64,000 nucleotides of DNA from Mumia sp. ZJ1417 (GCF_014127285.1 NZ_CP059901.1:620001-684000); one strand, 5' to 3'; numbered from the stretch's first letter, positions 36,780 through 48,169 are shown. Program-made: numbers and translations. The notes: generated by a model not told the origin, from the sequence alone.

Positions 36780-37826
36780 TCAGTGCGCCACCAGGGCCGG
36801 CGTGGGTGCCGGCGTCACCATCGCGAACAGGTCCTTCGGGTCAGCGGGCTCGGCGACCAGGTCGAGCATGGCCTCGTACGAGGTGCCGCGCACGGCGTCG
36901 CGGACGAAGCGGAGCGCGACGAAGTCCTCGATCGCGAAGCCGACCGAGTCGAACACCGTGACCTCCTCGCGCGACGTACGGCCCGCGGCCTCGCCCGCGA
37001 TCACCGCCCACAGCTCGGTCACCGCAAACTCTGGTCCGAACGCCTGGATCTCGCCCTCGACGCGGGTCTGCTCGGGGTACTCGACGAAGACCGACGCCCG
37101 CCCCAGGATCGCCTGGTCGAGCTCGGTCTTGCCGGGGCAGTCGCCGCCGATCGCGTTGACGTGCACGCCGGGAGCGACGTCGACGTCGCGTAGGACGGTC
37201 GCGTTGGTCTTGTCGGCGGTGCAGGTCGTGATCACGTCGGCACCGCGTACGGCGTCGGCGGCGCTGGTGGCGACGGTGATCTCGAAGCCGAGCGGCTCGA
37301 GGTTGCGGACGAGCTTGTACATCGCCTCGGGGTCGGTGTCGAAGACCCGCAGCCGATCGATGCCGAGGACGGCGCGGAAGCCGAGCGCCTGGAACTCCGC
37401 CTGCGACCCGGTCCCGATCATCGCCATCGTCGAGGAGTCGGGGCGGGCCAGCCACTTCGCGGCCATCGCCGACGTCGCCGCCGTACGGAGGGCGGTGAGC
37501 AGCGTCATCTCCGCCATGAAGGTCGGGTAGCCGTTGTGCACCTGGGCGAGGACGCCGAACGCGGTGACGGTCTGGAAGCCACGCAGCGGGTTGGACGGAT
37601 GGCCGTTGACGTACTTGAACCCGTACTCGTCGCCGTCGCTGGTCGGCATCAGCTCCATCACGCCGTCGCGCGTGTGCACGGCGTGACGCGGCGACTTGTC
37701 GAACTGCGGCCACCGGCGGAAGTCGCCCTCGAGCGCCGTCACCATCTCACCGATGATGCGCTCGGCTCCCTTTTCGCCGATCCAGCGGCTCATGCTTCCC
37801 ACGTCCACGAAGGAGACTGTCGTCAT
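36780..37826 (-). CDS. Ornithine cyclodeaminase
   Basis: A 348-residue OCD/mu-crystallin family enzyme. The NAD-binding Rossmann motif is MAMIGTGSQAEFQALGF, the substrate region has KYVNGHPSNPLRGFQTV, and the catalytic Asp lies in HVNAIGGDCPGKTELD. It deaminates and cyclises ornithine to proline. The start at 37826 overlaps the stop of the upstream hydrolase by 4 bp and has AGG in front. Flanked by an ornithine-forming hydrolase candidate upstream and PutA downstream, it is the middle step of an apparent arginine-to-glutamate route. Confidence 0.93.
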   Translation of the reverse strand: MTTVSFVDVGSMSRWIGEKGAERIIGEMVTALEGDFRRWPQFDKSPRHAVHTRDGVMELMPTSDGDEYGFKYVNGHPSNPLRGFQTVTAFGVLAQVHNGYPTFMAEMTLLTALRTAATSAMAAKWLARPDSSTMAMIGTGSQAEFQALGFRAVLGIDRLRVFDTDPEAMYKLVRNLEPLGFEITVATSAADAVRGADVITTCTADKTNATVLRDVDVAPGVHVNAIGGDCPGKTELDQAILGRASVFVEYPEQTRVEGEIQAFGPEFAVTELWAVIAGEAAGRTSREEVTVFDSVGFAIEDFVALRFVRDAVRGTSYEAMLDLVAEPADPKDLFAMVTPAPTPALVAH

Positions 37827-38695
37827 GCCCGGACCTCCAGTGTGCAGCACTTCACGCTTCCGCCGCCCTTGAGCAGCTCGCTCAGGTCGACGCCGATCGG
37901 GTGGAAACCGCGCTCCCGCAGACACTCGTGCAGGTGCACGGCCTTGTCGGTGAGGACGACATGGTGGCCGTCCGAGACCGCGTTGAGCCCGAGGACGCTC
38001 GCGTCCGCGTCGTTCGCGAGGATCGCGTCGGGGAACAGCTGGCGCAGGACGGCGTTGCTCGCCGCGCTGAACGCGCCCGGGTAGTAGGCGATCGTCCGCT
38101 CGTCGAGCACGGCCAGCGCCGTGTCGAGGTGGTAGTAGCGCGGGTCGATCAGGTCCAGCGAGATCACCGGGGCGCCGAAGAACTCGCGCACCTCGTGGTG
38201 CGCGGCGACCGAGGTACGGAAGCCGGTGCCGGCGAGGATCAGGCGTCCGACGACGAGGAAGTCGCCCTCACCCTCGTTGGTGGACCCGGCCTGGATCGTC
38301 GGCCGGAACCCGGCCTCGTCGAACCACGCGTGGTACGCCGCCCCCTCGGGCTGGCGCTCGGCGAAGGTGAAGCTCGCCGCGACCGCCTTGCCGTCGTACA
38401 CGACGCCGCCGTTCGCGGCGTACACCATGTCGGGCAGGCCCTCGACCGGGCGGATCAGGTCGACCTTATGACCGAGACTCTCGTACGTGGCGCGCAGCGT
38501 CTCCCACTGCGTGATGGCGAGCACGGTGTCCACCGGCATGCTCGGGTCCATCCACGGGTTGATCGCGTAGGTCACGTCGAAGTGCTCCGGTCGGCACATC
38601 AAGAAGCGGCGTGGTGTCGCTTCGCGGGGCATCGGATGTGCCGTCTGCTGCCTCGTCGTCGTCGTCGGCAGCGCAGCCCCGGTCATGATCGTCAT
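37823..38695 (-). CDS. Amidinotransferase-fold hydrolase: arginine dihydrolase (ArgZ-like) or dimethylargininase
   Basis: A 290-residue member of the guanidino-group-modifying superfamily. The catalytic set is visible: Asn95 in MVYAANGG, His189-Leu-Asp191 in YYHLDTAL and the nucleophilic Cys in GGGSVKCCTLEV (283 or 284). Dimethylargininases make citrulline from methylated arginine. The ArgZ/AgrE branch, known from cyanobacteria, releases both nitrogens to give ornithine. An Asn at the ANGG position and the downstream ornithine cyclodeaminase favour the ornithine-forming branch here, but this is inference. It is the first gene of the leftward operon with OCD and putA. The ATG at 38695 follows an AGGTGG-like site. 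Confidence 0.82.
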   Translation of the reverse strand: MTIMTGAALPTTTTRQQTAHPMPREATPRRFLMCRPEHFDVTYAINPWMDPSMPVDTVLAITQWETLRATYESLGHKVDLIRPVEGLPDMVYAANGGVVYDGKAVAASFTFAERQPEGAAYHAWFDEAGFRPTIQAGSTNEGEGDFLVVGRLILAGTGFRTSVAAHHEVREFFGAPVISLDLIDPRYYHLDTALAVLDERTIAYYPGAFSAASNAVLRQLFPDAILANDADASVLGLNAVSDGHHVVLTDKAVHLHECLRERGFHPIGVDLSELLKGGGSVKCCTLEVRA

Positions 38696-38855
38696 CTACC
38701 ACCTCCGTGTCGTCAGGTGTCCCGAACGTACGTCGGTACCCGTTGCGCGGCCGATGGCAATCCGTTGCGCAGATCGGTCAGCGACGGGCGGTCTGTTGCG
38801 GGATCTGCGCGATGACGAGCGTCGTCAGCGCATCCCATAGTGGTACCGTGTTGGT

Positions 38856-39092
38856 ATGAGCACCCAGATCGCGGTACGCCTGGACGAGGAGCTTGTCGAG
38901 TTCGTCGATGCCCTCGTACGCCGCGGCGAGGCGTCTAGTCGTGCAGCGGTGGTCGCTCGGGCACTCGAACGGGAGCGGCGTCGCAAGACCGCAGAGCGCG
39001 ATGCGGCAATCCTCGCTGCGGCCCGAACGGACGCGGACATGGACGATCTCGCCGAGTTCGCCTCCCGCCTTCCGATGGACGACATCGACTGA
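38856..39092 (+). CDS. MazE-like ribbon-helix-helix antitoxin
   Basis: A 78-residue protein beginning TQIAVRLDEELVEFVDALV, a ribbon-helix-helix DNA-binding fold, and RRGEASSRAAVVARALERE, then a charged C-terminal tail that would wrap the toxin. Its TGA overlaps the toxin ATG (TGATG). Directly before the start a TGGTA direct repeat (38841 and 38852, 11 bp apart) with a GGTACC core could be the autoregulatory operator. The pair stands alone between the arginine and Liv operons. Confidence 0.9.
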   Translation: MSTQIAVRLDEELVEFVDALVRRGEASSRAAVVARALERERRRKTAERDAAILAAARTDADMDDLAEFASRLPMDDID

Positions 39093-39394
39093 TGCGTCCG
39101 ATCCACATGGCGCGTCTCGACAAGGCGCGGCCGGTGTTGATCCTCACCCGCGAGGCCGTGCGGCCCTACCTCACCCGTGTGACCGTCGCTCCGATCACCA
39201 GCACCATCCGCGGCTTGTCGACCGAGGTGGAGGTAGGCCCCGTAAACGGACTGGACCACGTCAGCGTCGTGAGCTGCGACAACATCGTGACCGTCCCGGT
39301 GGCCTCGGTGGGCCGACAGCTTGGCTTCCTGCTCGACTCCCAGGAGGCCGAGCTGGCGGACGCGGTCCGCGCCGCCTTCGACCTGGACTGGTAG
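39092..39394 (+). CDS. mazF: MazF/PemK-family mRNA-interferase toxin
   Basis: A 100-residue toxin of the SH3-like MazF fold: MARLDKARPVLILTREAV (strand 1 with the active-site Arg context), VTVAPITSTIRGLSTEV (Thr and Arg of the site), LDHVSVVSCDNIVTVP and the C-terminal helix. MazF toxins cut single-stranded mRNA at short motifs and are neutralised by the upstream partner. The gene appears complete. Recognition sequence cannot be predicted. Confidence 0.92.
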   Translation: MRPIHMARLDKARPVLILTREAVRPYLTRVTVAPITSTIRGLSTEVEVGPVNGLDHVSVVSCDNIVTVPVASVGRQLGFLLDSQEAELADAVRAAFDLDW

Positions 39395-39766
39395 CCAGAA
39401 GACTCGATTCCTTGATGACGGGCTGGTTCTCGAGAATGGTGAAAGGTGGGACCCTGTGCGTCCCCCTGGCAGCTACTTCAGTACTGCGCGGGAGGTTAGC
39501 AAACTCTCTCCCATCAGAGTCGTTCGGATAATCGGGCGCTCTTCGCCAGTGGATCTGAGTTGCGAGGAGTACGCGGAGTACGTCGCCCGGGGTTGGCTGA
39601 AGAATTGGCCTCAGGCGAGTCTCACGTTGGATTCATCGTGTACTCGCGTGGTGGGCACGATGTCATCGTCGGCGTCGTCCCCGAGCAGGACTGGTTCTAA
39701 GCCCACGGGGCCTGCGCGTCAGCGGGCGATGTCGATGATGGCATGACCTAGTCCGCGCGAACCGTC
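39395..39766. other. Gene-poor gap after mazF with possible coding debris
   Basis: This 372-bp stretch has lower GC than its surroundings. One rightward frame (about 39420-39745) reads LVLENGERWDPVRP and LSCEEYAEYVARGWLKNW, which looks protein-like, but it has no start codon and matches nothing I know. It may be a leftover of a gene brought in with the toxin-antitoxin pair. Confidence 0.35.
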
Positions 39767-40492
39767 TCACACGAGGGCGGCTGCCGCCTCGATCTCGTCA
39801 CCGCCGAAGTACGCCTTGCGCACGGCGTCGCGGTCGGCACGTAGCTCGGCGGCGCTGCCGGAGAGCGCCACCCGGCCGTGGTGGAGGACGACGGCACGGT
39901 CGGCTACCGACAGTGCGAGGTCGACGTGCTGCTCCACGAGCAGGACCGCGACCCACGACTCGTCGGCGAGCGCGCGGACGATCGGGAGCAGCTCTTGGAC
40001 CGCGAGCGGCGCCAGCCCCAGGCTCAGCTCGTCGACGAGCAGCACGCGCGGGCGCGCGAGGAGGGCCTTCGCCAGCGCGAGCATCTGCTGCTCACCGCCC
40101 GAGAGCAGCCCGACGCGGCGATTGACCAGAGGCGCCAGCCGCGGAAGCCGGTCCAGCACGGTGTCGAGGTCACGGGCGCGGTGCCGCCGCGCCAGCGAGA
40201 GGTTCTCGCGGACGGTGAGGTCGTGAAAGATCGCACGGCTGTCGGGGACGAGAACGACGCCTTCGCGCGCGCTCTTCTCGACCTTCCGGGAGAGGGGACG
40301 CCCGAACGCCCGCACCTCGCCGGCAGTCGGGGTCAGCAGACCGACCGCCGTCAGCAGGACCGTGGTCTTGCCCGCGCCGTTCGGCCCGAGCAGCGCGACG
40401 ACCTCACCCGCCTTGACCGACAGGTCGAGGTCACGCACGGCAGCCGCGTGCCCGTACCCCGCGGTCACGCCCTTCAGCTCCAACGCGCTCAT
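39767..40492 (-). CDS. livF: Branched-chain-amino-acid-type ABC transporter ATPase (LivF family)
   Basis: A 241-residue ATPase: Walker A LLGPNGAGKTT, the LivF-type FHDLTVRENLSLARR, signature LLSGGEQQMLALAKAL, Walker B VLLVDELSLGLAP and His in VLLVEQHVDLAL. LivF and LivG form a heterodimer that powers the LivHM permease. Its ATG overlaps the livG stop. It is the last gene of the leftward import/activation operon. The substrate need not be an amino acid, since the operon also holds an alcohol oxidase and an acyl-CoA ligase. Confidence 0.93.
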   Translation of the reverse strand: MSALELKGVTAGYGHAAAVRDLDLSVKAGEVVALLGPNGAGKTTVLLTAVGLLTPTAGEVRAFGRPLSRKVEKSAREGVVLVPDSRAIFHDLTVRENLSLARRHRARDLDTVLDRLPRLAPLVNRRVGLLSGGEQQMLALAKALLARPRVLLVDELSLGLAPLAVQELLPIVRALADESWVAVLLVEQHVDLALSVADRAVVLHHGRVALSGSAAELRADRDAVRKAYFGGDEIEAAAALV

Positions 40493-41262
40493 GCCGCCGG
40501 CTCCTCTCCCAGGTAGGCCGCCACGACGGCGGCGTCGCTGCGGATCTCGTCAGGGGGTCCGCACGCGATGACGCGTCCGAAGTCGAGCACGTACACGCGG
40601 TCGCAGACGTTGAGCACGAGGTTCATGTCGTGGTCGATGAGGAGCACCGCGCGTCCGGTCGCGGCCATCGTGCGCACGACCTCGCCGAACGCCTCGCTCT
40701 CGTCGGTGTCGAGACCGGCCGCGGGCTCGTCGAGGAGGACGACGCTGCTGTCGCCGGCCAGCGCACGCGCGACACCGACGAGTCGTTGACGGCCCAGGCT
40801 GAGCTGGTCGGGGAGGCGGCCCGTGTCGTCTGCGAGTCCGAGCATCTCGAGCGTCGGGTCGGTGCCGCCCCGGGCCGACCTGCCGAGGACGTCGGCGAGC
40901 AGCCCGCGCCACCCCCGGCGCTGCGTGGCGACGGCGATGTTGTCCGCGACGGTGAGGTCGGCGAACAGCTCACCGGCCTGCCACGTACGGGCGAGCCCGG
41001 CGCGGCGCCGTCGGTGCGGAGGGAGGGAGTCGAGCCGGCGGCCGTCGAGGAGCACCTCGCCCACCGACGGGGTGAAACCGGTGACGGCGTCGACCAGCGA
41101 GGTCTTGCCGGCGCCGTTCGGACCGATCAGGCCGACGACCTCGCCGCGGGAGATCGTGAGGTCGACGCTGTCGTTCGCCACGACGCCGCCGTAACGGACG
41201 GTCAGGTCGCGGACCTCGAACAGCGGGTCCGGGCGGGCCGGTACGGCGTCAGCGGTGGGCAC
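40489..41262 (-). CDS. livG: Branched-chain-amino-acid-type ABC transporter ATPase (LivG family)
   Basis: A 257-residue ATPase: Walker A LIGPNGAGKTSLVDAVTG, LARTWQAGELFADLTV, signature LSLGRQRLVGVARAL, Walker B VVLLDEPAAGLD and His in LLIDHDMNLVL. The conserved GFxPxxGEV insertion after the P loop is the LivG mark. The signature has LSLGR in place of the canonical LSGGQ, a variant also seen in other LivG proteins. The start overlaps the end of the fused permease gene by 14 bp. Confidence 0.92.
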   Translation of the reverse strand: MPTADAVPARPDPLFEVRDLTVRYGGVVANDSVDLTISRGEVVGLIGPNGAGKTSLVDAVTGFTPSVGEVLLDGRRLDSLPPHRRRRAGLARTWQAGELFADLTVADNIAVATQRRGWRGLLADVLGRSARGGTDPTLEMLGLADDTGRLPDQLSLGRQRLVGVARALAGDSSVVLLDEPAAGLDTDESEAFGEVVRTMAATGRAVLLIDHDMNLVLNVCDRVYVLDFGRVIACGPPDEIRSDAAVVAAYLGEEPAA

Positions 41263-43198
41263 GAGAGCTCCTCAGGTGGATGAGGTGGGCAGATGCCTGG
41301 CGGACGCTGCCGGTGATGCCGACGGGGTTCAGCACCGCCGTGACGACCAGGGCGATCGCCGCGATGAGGCTGTAGAGGTGGCCGACGCCGAGCGTGTCGT
41401 CGAGGAATGTCGCGACCACCCCGAGCGGGGCGAGCAGCCCGGCGACGACCGCTCCGGCGAGGCTGGTGATGCCCGAGACATAGACGATGCACAGCAGGGT
41501 GAGCCCGACGAACACGGTGAAGGACTCCACCGACAGTTGCGAGCGGCTGTAGCCGATGAGGCAGCCGCCGATCCCGGCGAGGAACGCGGAGATCGCGAAC
41601 CCAAGCAGCTTCGTGCCGGCCACGTCGATGCCGACGGAGGCGGCGGCGCGCTCGTTGGAGCGGATCGCGAGGAACGCGCGGCCCGTGCGACCCCGCATGA
41701 GGCGCGCGGTCGCCCAGGTGAGCAGCCCGACGACGACGAGGACCATGAGGGCGAACGACACCGTCGTGAGGTCGGTGCCGCGTCGTACGGAGAGGTCGAT
41801 GCCGAACACCTTCGGGTCCGAGATGAGGTTGCCCTCGAACGGCGTGAACGCAGGATTGCCGAAGATGAAGGTCTGGATGGCGAGCGCACCCGCCAGCGTC
41901 ACGACCGCGAGGTGGGCGCCGCGGATGCGCAGCGCGGGGATGCCGACGATGACGCCGAGCAGGGTGGCCGCGAGGGCGGGGACGACGAGCGAGAGGGGGA
42001 ACGGGACGCCGTACTCTGTCGTCACCCGCGAGAGGACGAACCCGCCCGCACCGGCGAAGGCCATCGCCGCCAGCGAGATCTGGCCGAGGTAGCCGGTCAG
42101 CACCACCAGCGACAGCGCGATCAGCATCATGATGATCGACGTCACGACGCCGAACCGCCAGCTGCCCTCGGTGAGCAGGATCGCGGCAACTGCGGCGGCG
42201 ACCGCGCCGAGCGCGAGCACCGGCCGTGTCCGCGGCGGGCGCACCGCGGGCATCCGCATGGTCTGCATGCGGCCGCGCACCGGGATCTTGCGGCCGAAGG
42301 CGAACAGGGCGACCATCACGATGAGGAAGGGGACGGTGTCGCCGAACCCCGCTTGCGCCCAAGTGGGCCAGAAGTCGTACGTGCTCATCATCATCAGCAG
42401 CGACTGGAAGACGCCGATCCCGAGCCCGGCGGCCGCGGCGACCAGCACCGACCGGAGCCGTGCCAGCAGGGCGGCTGCCAGGCCGGGGAGGACGTAGAAC
42501 GTGTAGCTGATGGGGTCCAGGCCGATCGTGGGTGAGCCGACGACGGCGACGAGTCCTGTCGCAGCGCCGGTGGCGAACCAGACCAGGGCCGCGAGGCGGT
42601 CTGGCGACCAGCCGGTCAGGCGCAGCGCCGTCTCGTCCTCGGCGCTCGCCCGCGTCGCCGTCCCCCAGCGGGTGAACCGGAAGTATGCGGCCAGCGCGAG
42701 CGCGACGACGACCGCGAGCGCGAGGACGATCAGGTTCGCGACGGCGACTTGCGCGCCGAGCAGCTCCACCGTGCTGCTCGGAAGGATCGGTGCAGCGACG
42801 GCGCCGGTGATGTCGAAGCGCAGCGGCACCAGGCTCACCACCAGCAGCATCACGCCGACCGACGCGACGACCTGGGAGAGGACCGGCGCCGCCCGCAGCG
42901 GCCGCATGACCAGCAGGTGCGTGAGCAGGGCGACGATCGCCGAGCTCACGACACCTGCCGTCACCGCGAGCGGCACCGGTGCGGGCCCGTCGGTGAGGGA
43001 GACGGACCCGATGGGCAGCACCAGCGTGCCGGTGGTCCCGAGCTCCGCCGCGACCCAGACGCCCCACAGTGCGATCGATCCCTGCGCGAAGTTCAGCACT
43101 CCGGTCGCGGCGTGCACGGCGACGAGCGACGACGCGATCACCGCGTACACCGCACCGACGCCGAAGCCGAGCGTCACGAACAGGACGAGCTGGTCCAC
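41249..43198 (-). CDS. Fused LivH-LivM ABC transporter permease
   Basis: A 649-residue permease that joins the two usually separate subunits. The LivH-like half (about 1-300) starts DQLVLFVTLGFGVGAVYAVIAS and has LNFAQGSIALWG. The LivM-like half (about 335-635) has LVVLTGYLGQISLAAMAFAGAGGFVLS and the EAA-like loop FLAIRSNERAAASVGIDVAGTKLLGFAISAF. About 16-18 membrane helices are predicted. It forms the channel for the LivK-like binding protein with the LivG/LivF motor. It starts about 50 bp after the binding-protein gene. Confidence 0.92.
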   Translation of the reverse strand: MDQLVLFVTLGFGVGAVYAVIASSLVAVHAATGVLNFAQGSIALWGVWVAAELGTTGTLVLPIGSVSLTDGPAPVPLAVTAGVVSSAIVALLTHLLVMRPLRAAPVLSQVVASVGVMLLVVSLVPLRFDITGAVAAPILPSSTVELLGAQVAVANLIVLALAVVVALALAAYFRFTRWGTATRASAEDETALRLTGWSPDRLAALVWFATGAATGLVAVVGSPTIGLDPISYTFYVLPGLAAALLARLRSVLVAAAAGLGIGVFQSLLMMMSTYDFWPTWAQAGFGDTVPFLIVMVALFAFGRKIPVRGRMQTMRMPAVRPPRTRPVLALGAVAAAVAAILLTEGSWRFGVVTSIIMMLIALSLVVLTGYLGQISLAAMAFAGAGGFVLSRVTTEYGVPFPLSLVVPALAATLLGVIVGIPALRIRGAHLAVVTLAGALAIQTFIFGNPAFTPFEGNLISDPKVFGIDLSVRRGTDLTTVSFALMVLVVVGLLTWATARLMRGRTGRAFLAIRSNERAAASVGIDVAGTKLLGFAISAFLAGIGGCLIGYSRSQLSVESFTVFVGLTLLCIVYVSGITSLAGAVVAGLLAPLGVVATFLDDTLGVGHLYSLIAAIALVVTAVLNPVGITGSVRQASAHLIHLRSSRAHR

Positions 43199-43246
43199 AG
43201 GGGTCTCCTCGCAGGACAGGACGGACGGGTCGCGGCGGTCACGGGA

Positions 43247-44491
43247 TCAGGTCGCGCCGGGGATCTGCGACAGGATCTCCAGCGGCGGCTGGCGGAAGCC
43301 CTCGCCGACCGGCGCGATCGTGCCGTCCTTCTCGACGTCGAAGAGGAGCATCTCCGTCGTGCAGTTGGGCGACGTCGCGCTGCCGCAGGTGATGTTCGGG
43401 CCAAGGAAGCTCGGGAAGTCCTTCAGTCCCTTGAGCGTCGTCAGCACCGCCTCGCCGGTGATCTCGCCCTCGACGCCGTCGAGCGCCTTCGCGAACGTGA
43501 CGAACTGCGCGAACTCGCCGTACGCGTAGTAGCCGCCGCTGCCGTCCTCGACGCCGGTGATCGCCTTCTCCGCGGCCTCGAGGTCAGACTTCACGTCCTC
43601 GGGGGCGTGGTCGAGCGAGGCGGGCAGCCACGTCGAGGAGTAGAGCGCGCCACCGGCGGCCTCGGCTGGCGCTGCCTCGATGTAGTCGGTGCACGCGGCG
43701 GTGAAGATCGTGCCGTCGTACTGCTGCTGGCGTAGCGCCTGCACGAGCGCGGTGCACGCACCCTCGTTCGGCGAGGCGACGAGTCCGCCGACGGCGGGAT
43801 CGTCCTTGGCGATCGTCGCGGCGAGCGCGGTGAAGTTGGGGTTGGTCGGGGAGAAGTACACGCCCTTGGCGTCCATCTGCAACGCCCCGGCCAGCGCCGG
43901 GAGGAGGGTGTCGATGGTCTGGTGCGACGAAGGCGTGTCCACCAGCGCGAGGGTCACGCTGTCCTTGCCCTGCTCCTTGAACGCCTGCATCGCGCCCACC
44001 AGGAACGACGCCTGCGGCGCCGCGAAGAACACGCGGTTCTCGGCCTTCGAGCCGGCCACCGAGTCGAACGGGATCATGCCCACCAGGGGGATCTTGGCGG
44101 CGGTCAGCGTCGGGAGCGTCGCGCTCGAGGAGAGGTTGAAGCCGTCCATCACGGCGACGACACCCTCCTCGACGAAGGTGTTGGCGCAGGACTGCGCCTT
44201 CTCGGGGGTGGTGTCGGTGTCGCAGGAGATCACCTCCAGCGGACCGCCGTTGATGCCGCCGAGCTCACCGTTGATGTAGTCGACGGCTGCCTCGGCGCCC
44301 GTATCGGCGCCGGGCTGCGGGACTGGTCCGCCCGACGGGTTCAAGAAGCCGACCTTGATCGGCGTGCCGTCAAGGTCCGCCGCGGGGTCCGCGTCGGCTT
44401 CGGAGCCGCCGTCGGAGCCGCAGGCGCCGAGGGCGAGGACGGCCGCCGACAGCACGGCCGTGATTCTCAGGGATGCCGCGGTCTTCCGCAT
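43247..44491 (-). CDS. ABC transporter substrate-binding lipoprotein (LivK-like)
   Basis: A 414-residue periplasmic-type binding protein anchored by a lipobox (ALGAC, Cys24), followed by an acidic linker. The type I fold opens with IKVGFLNPSGGPVPQPGADTG, and YINGELGGINGGPLEVIS and VVAVMDGFNLSSSATLP are typical of LivK/amide-binding proteins. The ATG at 44489-44491 follows an AAGGAGG ribosome site. In its operon it would deliver the compound that the GMC oxidase and acyl-CoA ligase process. Confidence 0.9.
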   Translation of the reverse strand: MRKTAASLRITAVLSAAVLALGACGSDGGSEADADPAADLDGTPIKVGFLNPSGGPVPQPGADTGAEAAVDYINGELGGINGGPLEVISCDTDTTPEKAQSCANTFVEEGVVAVMDGFNLSSSATLPTLTAAKIPLVGMIPFDSVAGSKAENRVFFAAPQASFLVGAMQAFKEQGKDSVTLALVDTPSSHQTIDTLLPALAGALQMDAKGVYFSPTNPNFTALAATIAKDDPAVGGLVASPNEGACTALVQALRQQQYDGTIFTAACTDYIEAAPAEAAGGALYSSTWLPASLDHAPEDVKSDLEAAEKAITGVEDGSGGYYAYGEFAQFVTFAKALDGVEGEITGEAVLTTLKGLKDFPSFLGPNITCGSATSPNCTTEMLLFDVEKDGTIAPVGEGFRQPPLEILSQIPGAT

Positions 44492-44593
44492 GGCGTCCTC
44501 CTTAAGGTGTGCGCAAGTGCGCGGTGACAGGGCGGGAAGGTGGAGCCCTCCCGATCGGGGCCCCACGGGTCGGTCGCACAGCAGCAGGGCAGG

Positions 44594-46539
44594 TCAGAGC
44601 CGAGCCGCCAATCGGGTGGCGTTCATGTGGGCGATGGCCTCGATCGAGATCATCGGGTTGACTCCCGACGCGGTGGGGAAGCAGGACGCGTCGGCCACGA
44701 CGAGGTTGGGGATCTCCCAGCTCGCTCCGTCGGGGTCCAGTGGGCTGGTGTCGGCCGATCCGCCCATGCGGACCGAGCCCATGAGGTGCAGGGCGGCCAT
44801 CGCGCAGCGGCCGGGGCCGTACCCCGCCGCGTCGCACCGGGCGACGAAGTCCTCGACCGACTCGGAGCCGCGCTGCCAGGTGAAGCCGGCCTGGTGACCG
44901 GAGAACATGGTGAGCGCTCCCGCGGACTCGACGATGCGCGCCGCACCGGCCACGCCCTCGCGCAGTCGCTGCTCGTCGCGCCCTGACAGGCGGTAGTGCA
45001 CGACGGGTTCGCCGTCCTTGCCGACCTTGACCTCGCCGGAGTCCTGGTCGCGGGTGATGACGCCGACTCCGCTGAGGTGGGCGAGGTTCAGCATGCGCTC
45101 GCGGTGGGTGTCCGCACCGCGCCAGGACATGAAGGCGACCCCGAGGGCCGGGTTGGTGGCCGCGGTCTCGTAGATGACCCCGTAGCCGGAGCCGTCGAGG
45201 TCGGCGTGCTCGTTGGAGTAGCGGGTCTGGATGCCGCCCTCCCACGGACGGACCTCGTCCTCGAACGAGCCCCAGATCGCGGTCGCCGGGTGGAGCCGCA
45301 GGTGGCGCCCGATGTTGGGGTTGGTCAGGCCCGAACGGCGCAGCAGCGCCGGAGTCTGGAGGCTGCCGCCCGCGACGACCACGGCGCGGGCCCGGACGAC
45401 GACCGGGTGGCCGTCGGCGGTGGCCCCCTCGACGCCCGTCGCGAGGTCGCCCGCGCGCGTCACCGTACGGACGTCGACACCGGTGAACAGCCGCGCTCCG
45501 GCCTGCTCGGCGTCGACGAGCCACGTCTTGGCCGTCGACTGCTTGGCGCCGAGCCGGCAGCCCATCCCGCAGCGGCCGCACTCGACCCCGTTGTCGCAGC
45601 CCTTGACGTTGCGTGGCATCTCGTCGACGTGCCAGCCCAGCCGGGTCAGTCCGCGCTCGAGGATGACGTCCCGCGAGGAGATGGCGTTGTGGTTCTGGTT
45701 GACGCCGAGACGGTCCCAGACCGCGTCGAGCGAGCGTGCGTACTCGTCGGTCGCGAACTGGGGCACGCCGAGGCCCGCCCACTCCTCGCGCACGTGGTCG
45801 GGCGTACGGAACGACGTCGTGTAGTTGACGACTGTGCCGCCACCGAGGCACTGCGCCGACAGGATGCTGAGCTGGCCCTCGGCTGTGCCGACCGGTCCGG
45901 GGGCGTAGAGCGTGGTGAGCCCGTTGAGCTCGCCGCCGTCGAAGTCGCCGTCGTCGTAGTAGGCGCCCTTCTCGATCACCACCACGTCGTGGCCGGCGGC
46001 TGCCAGGACCGCGGCCGCGACGCCGCCCCCCGCGCCGGACCCGACGACGACCACGTCGCACTCGAGCGTGACGGCGCGGTCAGGGGTGGTCGGCGAGAGC
46101 GGCGGAGGGGCGGCGTCGGTCCGGTGACCGAGAGGGCCGGGATAGCCCATCGCGTCCCACAACGGCGAGCGGCCGGTCGGTCCTGGAGCGAGGTAATAGC
46201 CGAGTGTCGCGGCGCCCTTGAGCGCCTGGAACAGCGCGCGCTTCTGCGGCAGTCGCGAGTCGGACATCGCGATCAGCGCGCGCTCACGCTTGTCCTGGCT
46301 CGCTCGCGAGAAGCGTCGCGGGCCGATGCCGAGCGCGAGCCCGAACGCGGGGGAGTCCCACAGCCCGAGGAGGCGGGCGAGCTGCTCCGACTCCGCCTTG
46401 CGCGGGTTGTGCATCGCCATGCCCTCGACGATCGCGACGGCGCCGAGCGCACTCGCGGACGGGATCTCGCCTCCGTCACCGGGTGCGAAGGTGTCGCAGA
46501 TCGCGGTCAGGGCTGCGCGCTGCTTGGCGGTGAGCTCCA

Positions 46540-46540
<1 letters not shown>
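44594..46540 (-). CDS. GMC-family oxidoreductase, fatty-alcohol-oxidase-like
   Basis: A 648-residue flavoenzyme. An N-terminal helical region of about 150 residues (LTAICDTFAPGDGGEIPSAS) precedes the FAD motif VVVVGSGAGGGVAAAVLA (163-180). CLGGGTVVNYTTSFRTP is the GMC signature. The Cys cluster GCDNGVECGRCGMGCRLGAKQS is the mark of the long-chain alcohol oxidase branch. The C-terminus has the GMC box MGSVRMGGSADTSPLDPDG and the active-site ASCFPTASGVNP. It would oxidise an alcohol to an aldehyde. The start overlaps the acyl-CoA ligase stop (ATGA). The substrate is undefined. Confidence 0.9.
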
Positions 46541-48093
<1,553 letters not shown>

Positions 48094-48169
48094 GGCGCTG
48101 GCCTTCCGTGCGGCGATGCTGCGGATGACCCGGAAGCATGCCCCAGATAGCAGGCGTTGGCAAGGCCTC

